A DNA stretch of 64,000 nucleotides from an uncultured Veillonella sp. (GCA_900757715.1 CAAEOZ010000090.1:1-64000); one strand, 5' to 3'. Positions 1 to 9,317 are shown, counted from the first letter of the stretch. The notes: generated by a model from the letters alone, not told the origin. Made by a program: numbers and translations.

Positions 1-1
1 C

Positions 2-373
2 TTAGTAAATATGAGCCAAGTAGTAAATAGCTACCCTGGCTATGGTGCATTAGATATGAAAATGCAACAAGTAGACGCTCAATACCGTCCACAAATTGAA
101 AAAAAAGTACAAGAAATTGAAAAGATTAAAGACTCTGCACAAGCAGAAGCAGAATTCAACAAAACTGTAGCTCCATTGCTTCAAAAAGAAAACGAGGAAA
201 TCAATAAAATTGCTCAACCTATGATGCAAGCAATTCATAACACTGTTGAAGCTATCCGTGTTGAAAAACAAATGGACGTAGTATTGGATGATCCATACAC
301 AATTCGTGCTACTGACGCAAACAGCAAAATTGAAAACATTACTAACGAAGTAATTAGCCGCCTTAAAAAATAA
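2..373 (+). CDS. OmpH/Skp-family periplasmic chaperone, 5' end outside window
   Basis: This is the C-terminal part of a Skp/OmpH-like protein, a periplasmic holdase that escorts outer-membrane proteins. The frame is open to the left edge, and the codons before the first ATG (position 11) read L-V-N. The segment LVNMSQVVNSYPG therefore matches the strand after the signal peptide in Skp (there VNMGSLFQQV), so that ATG is internal and the true start lies upstream of the window. The middle is a charged helical stretch suited to the Skp coiled-coil arm. The C-terminus, QMDVVLDDPY...ITNEVISRLKK, matches the Skp ending with its DLVVDANAV-like strand and final helix. The family implies an organism with an outer membrane. 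A terminator follows directly. Confidence 0.8.
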   Translation, partial: LVNMSQVVNSYPGYGALDMKMQQVDAQYRPQIEKKVQEIEKIKDSAQAEAEFNKTVAPLLQKENEEINKIAQPMMQAIHNTVEAIRVEKQMDVVLDDPYTIRATDANSKIENITNEVISRLKK

Positions 374-382
374 TAAGCACAA

Positions 383-418
383 AACCCCCTAACTGAGTAA
401 TCAGATAGGGGGTTATTT
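383..418 (+). terminator. Terminator after OmpH/Skp gene
   Basis: AACCCCCTA pairs with TAGGGGGTT, extended inward by CTGA/TCAG around a GTAA loop. A T-rich tail follows 10 bases after the upstream stop codon. Confidence 0.8.
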
Positions 419-481
419 ATTGTATGGGATACTTACTGTTTAAAATATATTTTGATAAATTCGATAAAGGAGTGAGATCTA

Positions 482-1003
482 ATGAAAGAATTTAAAGCAT
501 TAGCCACAGAGCGGTATTCGGTTCGAAAATTCGATACTCGACCAGTGGAGCAAGAGAAGGTTGATATTTTGTTAGAAGTAGCTAGATTAGCACCTACGGC
601 TCATAACTATCAGCCGCAAAGACTGCTTGTATTAAATACTGAAGAGAACTTAAACAAACTAAAAGGCTGCACAAATGGTCACTTTAATGCACCGTTGGCA
701 ATCATTGTTTGTTACGATAATACGGTGAGTTGGAAGCGGGAATACGACGATGAAGATTTAGGCGTTGTAGATGCCAGCATTGTAGGCTCTCACATTATGT
801 TTACCGTAGCCGATATCGGTTTAGGTACAACGTGGATTGCTCACTTTGATCCTGCTAAAGTACGCAAGGCATATAACTTGCCTGATAATATCATTCCTGT
901 AGCCATCTTCCCAATCGGTTACCCTCATTCAGACTGTGTTCCTGCACCAGGTCATACGAAACGCTTTGATGTGGGGGAATTTACAATTTATAATTCCTTT
1001 TAA
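482..1003 (+). CDS. Nitroreductase family protein
   Basis: This 173-residue protein belongs to the nitroreductase family, FMN-dependent NAD(P)H oxidoreductases. The N-terminus has the typical RYSVRKFDTRPV segment, with the arginines that bind the FMN phosphate, followed by APTAHNYQPQRLLVL. The C-terminal half has ADIGLGTTWIAHFDP and the IGYP turn seen near the end of the family. It is shorter than most dimeric nitroreductases of about 200 residues. AAAGGAG lies 8 bases before the ATG. It stands alone between two terminators. The substrate cannot be told from sequence. A second, different family member sits at 46.2-46.8 kb. Confidence 0.85.
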   Translation: MKEFKALATERYSVRKFDTRPVEQEKVDILLEVARLAPTAHNYQPQRLLVLNTEENLNKLKGCTNGHFNAPLAIIVCYDNTVSWKREYDDEDLGVVDASIVGSHIMFTVADIGLGTTWIAHFDPAKVRKAYNLPDNIIPVAIFPIGYPHSDCVPAPGHTKRFDVGEFTIYNSF

Positions 1004-1125
1004 AAGAATGCTCTTTAGATTATGTATTATCTTGTGGGTATTTAATAACTATGGATATAACTGAACCACTAAATAGCTATATAAAACCTAATAACTGTAT
1101 TATTTCTTTTTAATACATACACCAT

Positions 1126-1159
1126 ATAAAAAGGACAGTTGCTTGTATCAACTGTCCTT
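1126..1159 (-). terminator. Terminator of the cupin gene
   Basis: AAGGACAGTTG and CAACTGTCCTT form an 11-bp stem. Read on the minus strand it is followed by TTTTTATA, so it ends the cupin transcript. Confidence 0.8.
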
Positions 1160-1166
1160 TGGCATT

Positions 1167-1454
1167 TTATTCAGGTTTGTGAATGAGGTTTACAACGAAC
1201 TCGCTGTCTTCTACGAGTGTTGCTTGGATGTAGTTATCGCCATTGAATTCCAATACTTGGCCCGGTACGAGTACATGTTCTTCCGTTTCGTTAAGAAATA
1301 CTTGTACTTTACCTTTTACTACTGTAAAAATGACATTAGCTTCTGGGTGGTTGTGTTTTTCAACTTTTTCACCAGCTTTGCCGCCTTTTTTTACGATTAC
1401 ATAGTTAGGACCTTGGAATAATAAACCTAATTCTTGATTAACTGTGCCTGCCAT
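1167..1454 (-). CDS. Small cupin-domain protein
   Basis: This is a 95-residue single-domain cupin. The metal-site motif is recognisable as EKHNHPEANVIFTVVKGKVQVFL (broken form of HxH...E...G), followed by VLVPGQVLEF for the second half of the barrel. Small stand-alone cupins bind a metal or small ligand; their roles vary too much to assign one here. AGGAGGT lies 7 bases before the ATG. A consensus-like promoter and its own terminator make it a monocistronic unit. Confidence 0.75.
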   Translation of the reverse strand: MAGTVNQELGLLFQGPNYVIVKKGGKAGEKVEKHNHPEANVIFTVVKGKVQVFLNETEEHVLVPGQVLEFNGDNYIQATLVEDSEFVVNLIHKPE

Positions 1455-1534
1455 AATAGACCTCCTAATTCTAGCTTTTTATGTTCTGAAAGCTTACGCT
1501 AATATTTAATTTTACATTGTGTAATTACCTTATA

Positions 1535-1563
1535 ATTATATTATAAATGATATTGCTTATCAA
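1535..1563 (-). promoter_or_regulatory. Sigma-A type promoter of the cupin gene
   Basis: On the minus strand TTGATA, a 17-base spacer and TATAAT are read, about 80 bases upstream of the cupin start. Confidence 0.65.
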
Positions 1564-1801
1564 TGTTGTGCCTGTAGCTACAGTTTTGAAGAAATATATA
1601 GAAAATTCAAAATTCGCACATAAATCATAGAATGAATAAGGTGGAAGCATTAGTAGGCTATAAATAGAAGGGGATGTATGTTCTCTACTAGATTAGTTAT
1701 GTATCAACTATTAGGCATGAAAAAACGAGCGTAATTTACGCTCGTTTTTAGTACATATATCTGAGATTAGGTAGTCATTTGATTGATCAGATAGTCATTG
1801 A
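1564..1801. other. Intergenic stretch with one terminator
   Basis: Apart from the cupin promoter and the terminator at 1719-1750, I see no open frame with a ribosome site and no convincing structure in this A+T-rich gap. Confidence 0.5.
1719..1750 (-). terminator. Terminator of the siroheme-reductase operon
   Basis: AAAAACGAGCGTA and TACGCTCGTTTTT form a 13-bp stem around ATT. It lies 3' of the minus-strand pair ending at 1802. Confidence 0.8.
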
Positions 1802-2467
1802 TTATTTTTTACGAATGGAGTACAAACGTGTACCGTTTTCTTCTGTCGTTACAAGTTCAAAGGCTGGATCGATAGCTTTCACAAAAGCTTCGAACCATGT
1901 TTGGTATGCTAATGCCATGAATTTAGGGTCAACGCTCGCTGTACGCCAGTAGCCTGCTTGTAATCTGTGGTCACCAACCCAGGTAAATTCTTCTGGGCTT
2001 TCAGAAACCACTTGGTCACCACCATCGCAAGGCATGCCATTTACGTAGAAGTTTTGTAACGCATTGTAAATCGCAGGTGCAGTGTGTTCTTCAAGGCTGT
2101 CTTGAGCCACAACGCCACATGCTTGGCCTTGTACTGCAAAGGCATCGAGGATAGCGGTTACTACGTGTACTGCTTCATCGCCAGAATTTGTGTCGAGCAT
2201 GTCTTTGATGAAAGCCGCTTCGCGAACGGAAGCAATGTTGATTTGGTTAGCTAACCAGCCGTGAATATTGCCGTGGTCGATGATGTTTTCCAAGGGAATG
2301 CTTGGATTAATTGGTTCGCCGTATGTATCTACGGAGATGGAGTGTAGTTCCTCCGCCAAATCATCAACAACTTTAGAAGTTTTTTCTAAAATCAAATTTT
2401 CACGCTCAACGAGCAATTGAATTTTGCGATATAACCAGTAATGGATGTGACCTAAGAATGCGGACAT
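1802..2467 (-). CDS. Conserved protein paired with siroheme reductase-like gene, unknown function
   Basis: This is a 221-residue soluble protein with no signal peptide or membrane segment. The N-terminus FLGHIHYWLYRKI has a His/Trp pattern that I recall from uncharacterised proteins of anaerobic Firmicutes, but I cannot name a characterised family. Cysteines are few (QACGV, MPCDGG). Its start codon is one base past the stop of the upstream reductase-like gene, and its ribosome site (AAGGAG) lies inside the end of that gene, so the two are translationally linked. Context suggests an accessory role for the reductase, such as cofactor handling or electron delivery; this is inference only. Confidence 0.6.
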   Translation of the reverse strand: MSAFLGHIHYWLYRKIQLLVERENLILEKTSKVVDDLAEELHSISVDTYGEPINPSIPLENIIDHGNIHGWLANQINIASVREAAFIKDMLDTNSGDEAVHVVTAILDAFAVQGQACGVVAQDSLEEHTAPAIYNALQNFYVNGMPCDGGDQVVSESPEEFTWVGDHRLQAGYWRTASVDPKFMALAYQTWFEAFVKAIDPAFELVTTEENGTRLYSIRKK

Positions 2468-2468
2468 A

Positions 2469-3425
2469 TTAAGCTCCTTTTCGTGCTGTTTCTAATTTCT
2501 CTACTAAATCGTATACATTAAAACCGTGGATTTCTGCGGCTTGCCATAATGGCTCAGCTGTTGCAGATGGGCAACCTAGGCAACCCATACCAATACCTTG
2601 TAATACAGGTACAACATGTGGGTAGGTTTCAACGATGTCGCGAATAATTGTGTCTGGTGTGATAGGGGAACCTGCTTCGAGACGTGGTGCTTCCACTTCA
2701 GGATCATTACCTTGACCAGGCAAGAACACAGCTGGTTCTTCGGACTTATTTTCAGCTGGTGCACCTTCGAGGTCGCCCAATACAGCTGCTTTGAAAGCCT
2801 CTAAACCAATGCGGTCGATGAATTCGCCCATGCGTTCGATTTGTGCGTTTTCTTTATAGTATGCGATGATTCGATCAACTAATGCAAGAGCTTCTTTTTC
2901 TGTTTTAACTTCTGCGATGAGGTCGCCGATGCGAGGATGCGCACCGCCGCTACCGCCAGCGTATACATTCCAACCGTCTACAGTACCGATAACGCCCACA
3001 TCTTTCATACGGCTTTCAGTACAAGAGTTTGGACAACCGGATACGCCGATTTTCATTTTGCTTGGCATTTCAAGGGACAAGTACTTGCGTTCAATTTGCA
3101 TGCCAAGATGTACGCTGTCTTGTTTAGCGCGTTTACAGAAGGTGGTACCTGGGCAGATTTTTACGCTGCGTACGCGGTTGGATACAGTGTATGCTGGCTC
3201 CATGCCAAGCATTTCCCATGCTTTATCTACGTCTTCTGCTTTCAAATTTGTAATCATAATGCGTTGGCTGCCAGTTAATTTAAGAACAGCGCCGAACTCA
3301 TTCGCTACGTCGATATATTTTTGTAATTGATCTGGTTGAATGAAACCTGCTGGAACGCGAGGTGTAATTGCATAACGGCGTTGACCGTTTTTTATGCGTT
3401 GTAAATTTGCTGCAATTTGTGCCAT
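2469..3425 (-). CDS. Siroheme/4Fe-4S reductase-like protein with C-terminal DUF1858 domain
   Basis: This 318-residue protein has one half-unit of the nitrite/sulfite reductase fold. The ferredoxin-like half is at residues ~10-70 (RYAITPRVPAGF, GSQRIMITNL). The cluster/siroheme site is CPGTTFC...GCPNSC at ~90-140, giving the C-x5-C and C-x3-C ligands of sulfite and nitrite reductases. The C-terminal ~65 residues, with TPDTIIRDIVETYP and GMGCLGCPSA, match the small DUF1858 domain with its CxxC. Canonical assimilatory enzymes carry two half-units and are longer, so this is the short type found in anaerobes. The true substrate is unknown. It heads a two-gene operon and has an unusually long structured leader. 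Confidence 0.8.
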   Translation of the reverse strand: MAQIAANLQRIKNGQRRYAITPRVPAGFIQPDQLQKYIDVANEFGAVLKLTGSQRIMITNLKAEDVDKAWEMLGMEPAYTVSNRVRSVKICPGTTFCKRAKQDSVHLGMQIERKYLSLEMPSKMKIGVSGCPNSCTESRMKDVGVIGTVDGWNVYAGGSGGAHPRIGDLIAEVKTEKEALALVDRIIAYYKENAQIERMGEFIDRIGLEAFKAAVLGDLEGAPAENKSEEPAVFLPGQGNDPEVEAPRLEAGSPITPDTIIRDIVETYPHVVPVLQGIGMGCLGCPSATAEPLWQAAEIHGFNVYDLVEKLETARKGA

Positions 3426-3510
3426 ATTAAATCCTTTCTCGAGCCCTCTCTGCGGAGAATAGTGGCTAAACTACTTAGTTAATCTATAAAACTCTTTATA
3501 TATTAATTAT

Positions 3511-3632
3511 TTACGCCTTAGGGTTTTGTGAAAGCTTCGCACATATATACGGACAAGTGGGATGAGATCAACTAGGCGATGCCTCATCAAAACCCGGCGT
3601 AATGATCAGTATGGGTATTTAGAATACTGACC
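3511..3632 (-). promoter_or_regulatory. Structured leader upstream of the siroheme reductase-like gene
   Basis: The ~210-base leader on the minus strand folds into two elements. TTACGCCGGGTTTTG (3602-3588) pairs with CAAAACCCTAAGGCGTAA (3528-3511) over about 15 base pairs with a TAA bulge. It encloses a GATGAG/CTCATC hairpin and about 30 further bases. Ahead of it, GGTCAGTAT and ATACTGATC form a separate hairpin (3632-3604). The gap is between divergent genes, so it is not a 3' terminator. I could not match it to the TPP, SAM, cobalamin, FMN or Moco riboswitch consensus that I remember. No U-rich terminator is evident next to the start, so control at translation is as likely as attenuation. 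Confidence 0.5.
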
Positions 3633-3814
3633 CGACGCTCTTAGTATAAACTATTTTAACAAACAATAATGTAACCCAAGCTACAAAAATAGAACTTTTT
3701 AATATTAATTATTGATTGTTACTAACTATAATTATATATGATACTGTTTATAGATGAAACCCAAGGGTAACATATCGTATAATAGATACATAGAATATTC
3801 TTGATGTAGGAGAT

Positions 3815-5080
3815 ATGATGAAAGTCCTTTACGATACTATTTTAAAAGCAACATATATAGGTCGCCCGAATCGTTTTGTGGTGACTTTAGATTTGAATGG
3901 TGAAAGTGTGCTTGCTCATTTGCCTAACCCAGGACGCATGTGGGAGCTCTTATTCACTGGCGTAACGATGTACATCGTACCTCACGATAAGCCTGGTGCG
4001 AAAACGAAATACCGCGTGGTAGGCATCGAGCGTGAGGGTGTTGTGATTATGCTCGATACAAACTACAGCAACGATGTGGCACAGCATTTAATCGAAAATA
4101 AACTGATCCCTGGTTGGGAAGAATGGCGCGTAGTTAGACGAGAGTATACGGTTAAACTACACGGTACATCTTCCCGTTTTGACTTACTCCTCACTAATGA
4201 TAAGGGCGATGAGTTCTTACTAGAGGTTAAGTCCTGTACCTTGTTCTCCAAGACGGGAGCCATGTTCCCTGATGCGATTACAGAGCGAGGCCGCAAGCAT
4301 TTATTGCATCTGAAAGAATTACAAAACGAAGGTTACCATACAGGCGTTCTATTCCTCGTACAATGGGACCAAGCGCAGTGGTTCTTGCCAGATTATCATA
4401 CGGATTTGGAATTTGCCAAAACCTTTAAAGAGGTGGCACCTTTGTTAGATTGGAAAGCTGTTGCTGTGGCGTGGAATGAGACTTTCACCATGCCTATGGT
4501 GACACATGAATGTTCCTATCCTAGTGGTATCCTCGATATAGAGGCTCATGATAGTGGCGTGTATGTGATGGTCATGCACCTCGATCACGATCTAGATCTC
4601 GAAATCGGTTCTAAAGGGATAATGCATTTTAAATCTGGTTATTATATGTACGTTGGTTCTGCGAAGGCAAATTTAACAAAACGTATTGAACGTCATAAAC
4701 GAAAACGGAAGAAAATGCACTGGCATTTAGATTACTTCCGCGGTCACTGTGAAATGATAGCGGGCTTGCCGATTCGTACTAGTGGGCGGCCGCAGGCTAT
4801 GACAATTTCTGCTCAGGAACGGCGTAAAGGTAAATTCTCTGACGATGACTCGGCTGCTTGTGAAAGCGCAGATGTAGATTTAACTAAAATTGACGTAGAA
4901 TGTGCTCTCGCTGATGCGGTGCGAGCTATTGCGGAATGGAATGTACCGAACTTTGGGTGCAGCGATTGTGACTGCAACAGTCATCTATTCGGAATGAGAG
5001 AGAACCCGATACATAATAAAAAATTTATGAATGTGATAGAAGATTTTCGTATGAATAAATTGGATGCGCTAGTTAAGTGA
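3815..5080 (+). CDS. sfsA: SfsA fused to a C-terminal DUF123 (GIY-YIG-like) domain
   Basis: This is a 421-residue two-domain protein. Residues 1-~225 are SfsA, with GRPNRFVVTLDL, AHLPNPGRMWELL and the nuclease-like LLEVKSCTL and FPDAITERGRKHLLHL motifs. SfsA was named from sugar fermentation stimulation in E. coli and has a PD-(D/E)XK-like core thought to bind DNA. Residues ~245-400 are a DUF123 domain: SGVYVMVMHL, GYYMYVGSAKANLTKRIERH and MHWHLDYF are its signature. DUF123 is related to GIY-YIG nucleases and usually stands alone. SfsA alone is about 230-240 residues, so this is a real fusion with no frame break. The product begins with two adjacent ATG codons. A palindromic element follows the stop at once. 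Confidence 0.88.
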   Translation: MMKVLYDTILKATYIGRPNRFVVTLDLNGESVLAHLPNPGRMWELLFTGVTMYIVPHDKPGAKTKYRVVGIEREGVVIMLDTNYSNDVAQHLIENKLIPGWEEWRVVRREYTVKLHGTSSRFDLLLTNDKGDEFLLEVKSCTLFSKTGAMFPDAITERGRKHLLHLKELQNEGYHTGVLFLVQWDQAQWFLPDYHTDLEFAKTFKEVAPLLDWKAVAVAWNETFTMPMVTHECSYPSGILDIEAHDSGVYVMVMHLDHDLDLEIGSKGIMHFKSGYYMYVGSAKANLTKRIERHKRKRKKMHWHLDYFRGHCEMIAGLPIRTSGRPQAMTISAQERRKGKFSDDDSAACESADVDLTKIDVECALADAVRAIAEWNVPNFGCSDCDCNSHLFGMRENPIHNKKFMNVIEDFRMNKLDALVK

Positions 5081-5293
5081 TTGTTGTTAATGGCGAATAA
5101 CCGAAAATAGTATGGATGGGGCCCGAATACAAATCTGCGAGATTGTTAAAAAAGGGATTCCCTTATCTCTTCGCTCCAAAGCGAGCTAAGTCGCTCATCA
5201 ATAAGGGAATCCCTTTTTATAACGTTAAATGTGAATTCGTCCCATCCATACCTATGTTTTCTATTAACTAGTTGCTTCGACCATTAACAACAA
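5081..5293. repeat. Nested palindromic element A with conserved loop
   Basis: Three nested inverted arms are present. TTGTTGTTAATGG (5081-5093) pairs with CCATTAACAACAA (5281-5293). GTATGGATGGG (5110-5120) pairs with CCCATCCATAC (5241-5251). AAAAAGGGATTCCCTTAT (5149-5166) pairs with ATAAGGGAATCCCTTTTT (5201-5218). The loop contains CTCCAAAGCGAGCTAAGTCG, which recurs in elements B and C at 9.3 and 41.9 kb although their stems differ. The inner stem followed by T's can act as a terminator for sfsA. The outermost arm begins at the base after the sfsA stop codon. Confidence 0.8.
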
Positions 5294-5448
5294 AAGCCCT
5301 TTTCCTTTCGCATGGGGCGGGGCCCTTGTTGGGGAAGGGGTGTGAAGTAGAGTATCAACAATCAGCTGATTTTATCAATAATTGTGGCTACATATTTGAT
5401 AGAATTATTTGATACACATGGAATATTTGGAGAGAGGTGTGGTTGTGT

Positions 5449-6255
5449 ATGCCTTTGTTTGTTAGGTTTATGTTGTTGGTTTTGGTGTGTGTTTGTAGTG
5501 TTGTATTGAGTGGTTGTTCTTTCATTTGGACGACGGAGAATGGTGATCCTGCTACACCAGAGGATATCAAGTCTAGTGTGGAGAAGGAGTTTTCGGTTGT
5601 GCATCCGAATCTTGTTCTCCAGTCGTCTGTGGTAGAGAAGGAGAAGCCATTCCAGCGAAATGTGTATGTGTTTTATGATGAAAATAATGGTTTTTCCTTT
5701 ACCACAAATTCTGTAGTGAAGTGGCCAACCTTGCCGGCCCCTGGTGGGGAGCGAAAAAATGATGCGGACTTTACGTATTCACAAGCGTATTTAGTTCATT
5801 TGAATGGTTCGTTAGTGGAGCGTGCTAAGCAGTATGGCATGCGGATGGCGACGCACGAGGAAGCCTTGGAGTTAGCTAAGTCTAAAGCGACACGTGTGGC
5901 AGGTACTAATAAGATATCTTTATTCACATATGATGAGATTATCTTTGTAGATGAATCTGTAAAGGGTGAAGATATTCTAAACTTTATGAAATCAATATAT
6001 AGCCAATATAAACCTCAAGACAGTCCAGCTTTGTTGCACCCTCGTTCTGATAGAAGCGTCGGCTTTTACTATTTGCCTAAGGGGGAAGAAGATAAAACAA
6101 AAGCTAAGTATTTGATAGCTTTCCGTTTTATGGCAAAAAATGACTGGAAAGAAACGATGTTAACAGGCATTGGCAGTACTGGTAACGACACTTCGGCTGT
6201 GGAACGAGACTTTGTTAGCATTTTAGATCATATGATACAACATGCTGCTCATTAA
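5449..6255 (+). CDS. Lipoprotein of unknown function
   Basis: This is a ~268-residue exported lipoprotein. A hydrophobic N-terminus ends in the lipobox VVLSGC, so the mature protein starts at Cys near residue 23 and is membrane-anchored. The rest is soluble, with NGFSFTTNSVVKW in the first third and FYYLPKGEEDKTKAKYLIAFRFMAK near the end. I do not recognise a domain. Start choice is uncertain: an in-frame GTG at 5437 lies too close to GGAGAG, whereas the ATG at 5449 gives a textbook signal peptide. It stands between palindromic element A and gyrA. Confidence 0.7.
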   Translation: MPLFVRFMLLVLVCVCSVVLSGCSFIWTTENGDPATPEDIKSSVEKEFSVVHPNLVLQSSVVEKEKPFQRNVYVFYDENNGFSFTTNSVVKWPTLPAPGGERKNDADFTYSQAYLVHLNGSLVERAKQYGMRMATHEEALELAKSKATRVAGTNKISLFTYDEIIFVDESVKGEDILNFMKSIYSQYKPQDSPALLHPRSDRSVGFYYLPKGEEDKTKAKYLIAFRFMAKNDWKETMLTGIGSTGNDTSAVERDFVSILDHMIQHAAH

Positions 6256-6326
6256 TGAATTTTGTAGATTGTAAGAATAGGTGAAAGCATCTTTCACAAA
6301 AATACAGAAAAATACCTATAAAATTA

Positions 6327-6356
6327 GCGTTTAGCCCTTAAAAATGCTATAATATT
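6327..6356 (+). promoter_or_regulatory. Probable gyrA promoter
   Basis: TATAAT is at 6351-6356, with a weak TTAGCG about 18 bases upstream, some 45 bases before the gyrA start. The -10 is convincing; the -35 is not. Confidence 0.45.
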
Positions 6357-6397
6357 AAGATGAATTGTAATCAGTGTTAGTAAAATGAGGTGAGATT

Positions 6398-8866
6398 GTG
6401 GCAGACCAACAATGGTCCCACGGGAATATTCATCCCGTTCAGATTGATAAAGAAATGAAGAACGCGTATATCGATTATGCAATGTCTGTAATCGTTATGC
6501 GTGCGCTTCCAGATGTGCGCGATGGCTTGAAACCAGTACATCGTCGTATTTTGTATGCGATGCACGAAACAGGCATGACGCCAAATAAACCGTACAAGAA
6601 ATCCGCTCGTATCGTCGGTGACGTACTCGGTAAGTATCATCCACATGGTGATAGCTCCGTTTATGACGCGACGGTTCGTTTGGCGCAAGATTTCAATACG
6701 CGCTACCTCTTGGTTGACGGTCACGGTAACTTCGGTTCCATCGACGGCGATAGTGCTGCTGCGATGCGTTATACCGAAGTACGTATGGCGAAGATTACAA
6801 CAGAAATGCTTGCTGATATCGACAAGGAAACTGTTGATTTCATGCCGAACTATGATGAAAGCTTGCAAGAACCAACTGTATTGCCAGCGAAGATTCCAAA
6901 TCTTCTCATCAATGGTTCCAGTGGTATCGCTGTAGGGATGGCGACAAATATTCCACCACATAACCTTAACGAGGTATGTAATGGCCTAGCGATGCTCATC
7001 GACAATCCGGATGTGACTGTAGATGAATTGATGACGCAAATCAAAGGTCCAGACTTCCCGACTGGAGCGCTCATTTTGGGCCGAGACGGCATCAAAAAAG
7101 CGTATTCCACAGGTCGTGGTAGCGTTAAAATGCGTGCTCGTGCAACCATCGAAGAGATGTCTAAAGGCAAGCATAAGATCGTAGTGACTGAGATTCCTTA
7201 CCAAGTGAATAAGGCTCGCGTAATTGAAACAATTGCAAACTTGAGCCGCGATAAGGTAATCGATGGCATTACAGCACTTCGCGATGAATCTGACCGCCAA
7301 GGTTTGCGCATCGTTATCGAATTGCGCGCCGATGTGCAACCAGACATCGTACTTAATAAATTATATAAACACACTCAACTTCAAGAAACATTCGGCGTGA
7401 TTATGCTAGCTCTCGTAGATGGACATCCTCGCGTATTGAATTTGAAAGAAGTATTGGGTTACTACTTAGATCATCGTCTAGACGTTATCGTACGCCGTAC
7501 TCAATTCGAGCTTAACAAAGCCGAAGCGCGTGCACACATCTTAGAAGGCTTGTTGATTGCTCTCGACCATATCGATGAAGTGATTGCCACAATCCGTAGT
7601 TCTCAAACTGACGAAATTGCACGCAACGCATTAATGCAAAAATTCGGGCTTTCAGAGAAACAAGCGGTAGCCATCCTCGACATGCGTTTACGCCGTTTAA
7701 CAGGATTGGAACGCGAGAAGATCGAAGACGAATACAAGGAATTGTTGGCATTGATCGAAGACTTGAAAGCTATCTTGGGTAGCGAAGCGCGTCAACGTCA
7801 AATCATCAAAGACGAACTCGATGATATGAAGAAAAAATACGGCGACCCTCGCCGTTCTGAAATCACAATCGATACGTCCGACCTTGATGTAGAAGACCTC
7901 ATCGCTGACGAAGAGATGGTGATTACCTTGACTAAACAAGGTTACATCAAACGGATGAACGCGAACGTATATCGCAACCAACATAAAGGCGGCGCTGGCG
8001 TTATCGGCATGAAGACGAAGGAAGACGATTATGTAACGCAAATTATGCATGTGCGGACCCATAATACATTGTTATTCTTCACATCTACAGGCCGTGCATA
8101 TCGCCTCAAGGCATACGAAGTGCCGGAAGCAGGTTCCCGCAACTCTCGCGGTACCGCTATGGTTAACGTATTGCCACTCGCGGTAGGTGAATCCGTTACG
8201 ACTATGATCGACCTTGAACGTGTCCATGAAGATGTAAATTTATTTATGGTCACTGAATTTGGCGTTGTAAAACGTACGGCTATTGAAGAATACCGTAATA
8301 TCCGTCGTTCTGGCCTCAATGCGATTAACCTCGACGAAGGCGATCGTTTGATTTCCGTTAACGTAACGACTGGCAATCAAGACATCTTGATTGGTACTAA
8401 GTTGGGTATCGCTATTCGCTTTAGCGAGCATGATGTGCGCCTTATGAAACGGGCGGCTCACGGTGTGCGTGGCATTAAATTGAATGCAGGCGACGTAGTT
8501 GTAGGTGCTGGTGTTCTTAATACTGATGAAAGTGAAGCACAAGTGTTTACTATCTCTGAAGAAGGTTTTGGTAAACGCAATGATGCGGAAGCTTATACAT
8601 TGCAAAAACGCGGTGGTAAAGGCTCTAAGAACTTCAAGATTACGAATAAAACAGGCGACGTAGTGGCCGTAGAGGTTGTTCATAATGATGATGAAGTTAT
8701 GCTTATTTCTGAGCAAGGTAAAATCATCCGCTTCAACATGAATGACATCGCTGTGAAGAAGGGCAAAGCTATTTCTGGTGTGAAAACACAAAACCTCGAC
8801 GAAGGCGATAAGGTAGCTAGTATTGCTGTTATTCCAGGCGCTGAAATCGAAGAAGAAGTAGAATAA
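6398..8866 (+). CDS. gyrA: DNA gyrase subunit A
   Basis: This is a full-length 822-residue GyrA, the breakage-reunion subunit of the type II topoisomerase that introduces negative supercoils. The N-terminal winged-helix/tower region includes the catalytic tyrosine at residue 125 ([10 protein letters not shown]). The quinolone-resistance region reads [18 protein letters not shown]86 and D90 correspond to E. coli S83 and D87 and are the susceptible-type residues. The C-terminal ~330 residues form the six-bladed DNA-wrapping domain, and the GyrA-box is seen as KRGGKG near residue 738. The start is GTG with GAGGTGA 4 bases ahead. gyrB is not adjacent in this window. Codon use is richer in G and C than in the restriction island. 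Confidence 0.97.
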   Translation: MADQQWSHGNIHPVQIDKEMKNAYIDYAMSVIVMRALPDVRDGLKPVHRRILYAMHETGMTPNKPYKKSARIVGDVLGKYHPHGDSSVYDATVRLAQDFNTRYLLVDGHGNFGSIDGDSAAAMRYTEVRMAKITTEMLADIDKETVDFMPNYDESLQEPTVLPAKIPNLLINGSSGIAVGMATNIPPHNLNEVCNGLAMLIDNPDVTVDELMTQIKGPDFPTGALILGRDGIKKAYSTGRGSVKMRARATIEEMSKGKHKIVVTEIPYQVNKARVIETIANLSRDKVIDGITALRDESDRQGLRIVIELRADVQPDIVLNKLYKHTQLQETFGVIMLALVDGHPRVLNLKEVLGYYLDHRLDVIVRRTQFELNKAEARAHILEGLLIALDHIDEVIATIRSSQTDEIARNALMQKFGLSEKQAVAILDMRLRRLTGLEREKIEDEYKELLALIEDLKAILGSEARQRQIIKDELDDMKKKYGDPRRSEITIDTSDLDVEDLIADEEMVITLTKQGYIKRMNANVYRNQHKGGAGVIGMKTKEDDYVTQIMHVRTHNTLLFFTSTGRAYRLKAYEVPEAGSRNSRGTAMVNVLPLAVGESVTTMIDLERVHEDVNLFMVTEFGVVKRTAIEEYRNIRRSGLNAINLDEGDRLISVNVTTGNQDILIGTKLGIAIRFSEHDVRLMKRAAHGVRGIKLNAGDVVVGAGVLNTDESEAQVFTISEEGFGKRNDAEAYTLQKRGGKGSKNFKITNKTGDVVAVEVVHNDDEVMLISEQGKIIRFNMNDIAVKKGKAISGVKTQNLDEGDKVASIAVIPGAEIEEEVE

Positions 8867-8900
8867 TATAAAACACTATATTAACTATTGAGTAACCATG

Positions 8901-8923
8901 GGCGACCATCTAAGATGGTCGCC
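8901..8923 (+). terminator. Perfect 10-bp hairpin after gyrA
   Basis: GGCGACCATC and GATGGTCGCC pair around TAA. There is no T-run afterwards, so termination would be weak; it may instead be a processing or mRNA-stability hairpin. Confidence 0.4.
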
Positions 8924-8945
8924 TCTAGTGTTGGGGAGTTTAAAA

Positions 8946-9317
8946 ATGAAAAAATGGCTAGCTGCTATGTTTGCAGCAGGAGTTTTCTTTGTAGGTGGCT
9001 TTGGTCAAGCTAGTGCTGCTGACTGGTACTATATCGATGCTGATGCTGACGATGCGGCATGGTTTATTGACAACTCTTCTGTATATAAAACAGATGATGC
9101 GGCTACAGTACTTGTTAAAATTAACAATGTAGAAGGCTTTACATATATCTACACAGTACGGATCGATCGCAAAGAAAAAACATGGACAGAACTTGATACA
9201 ACAGTATATAGCAATGCTGGTATAGCATTACTATCCAGTAAAGAAACACAAAAACCTACGAAAATTGAACCGGATACCATGGGGGCGGAAGTTATGCAGG
9301 CCCTATGGGGAAAATAA
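8946..9317 (+). CDS. Small exported protein, family member 1
   Basis: This is a 123-residue secreted or periplasmic protein. The signal peptide MKKWLAAMFAAGVFFVGGFG ends before an ASA-A cleavage site. The mature part starts DWYYIDADADDAAWFIDNSSVYK, a pattern shared with the neighbour at 9857 (NWYTVGTDSNGVTWSIDNDSV), and both end in a short (A)LWGK/IWGGK tail. The -10-bases-ahead GGGGAG supports this ATG rather than an upstream in-frame start. The family appears restricted to this lineage as far as I can tell. Function is unknown. A palindromic element begins inside its last codons. Confidence 0.7.
   Translation: MKKWLAAMFAAGVFFVGGFGQASAADWYYIDADADDAAWFIDNSSVYKTDDAATVLVKINNVEGFTYIYTVRIDRKEKTWTELDTTVYSNAGIALLSSKETQKPTKIEPDTMGAEVMQALWGK

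Noticed and set aside
2866..3330. 154- and 113-codon plus-strand frames across the siroheme reductase-like gene
   Set aside because: The minus-strand frame has the cluster motifs and ribosome site; the plus-strand frames are antisense shadows.
7697..8791. Several minus-strand frames of 115-183 codons over gyrA
   Set aside because: Antisense to gyrA, low complexity and lacking start signals.
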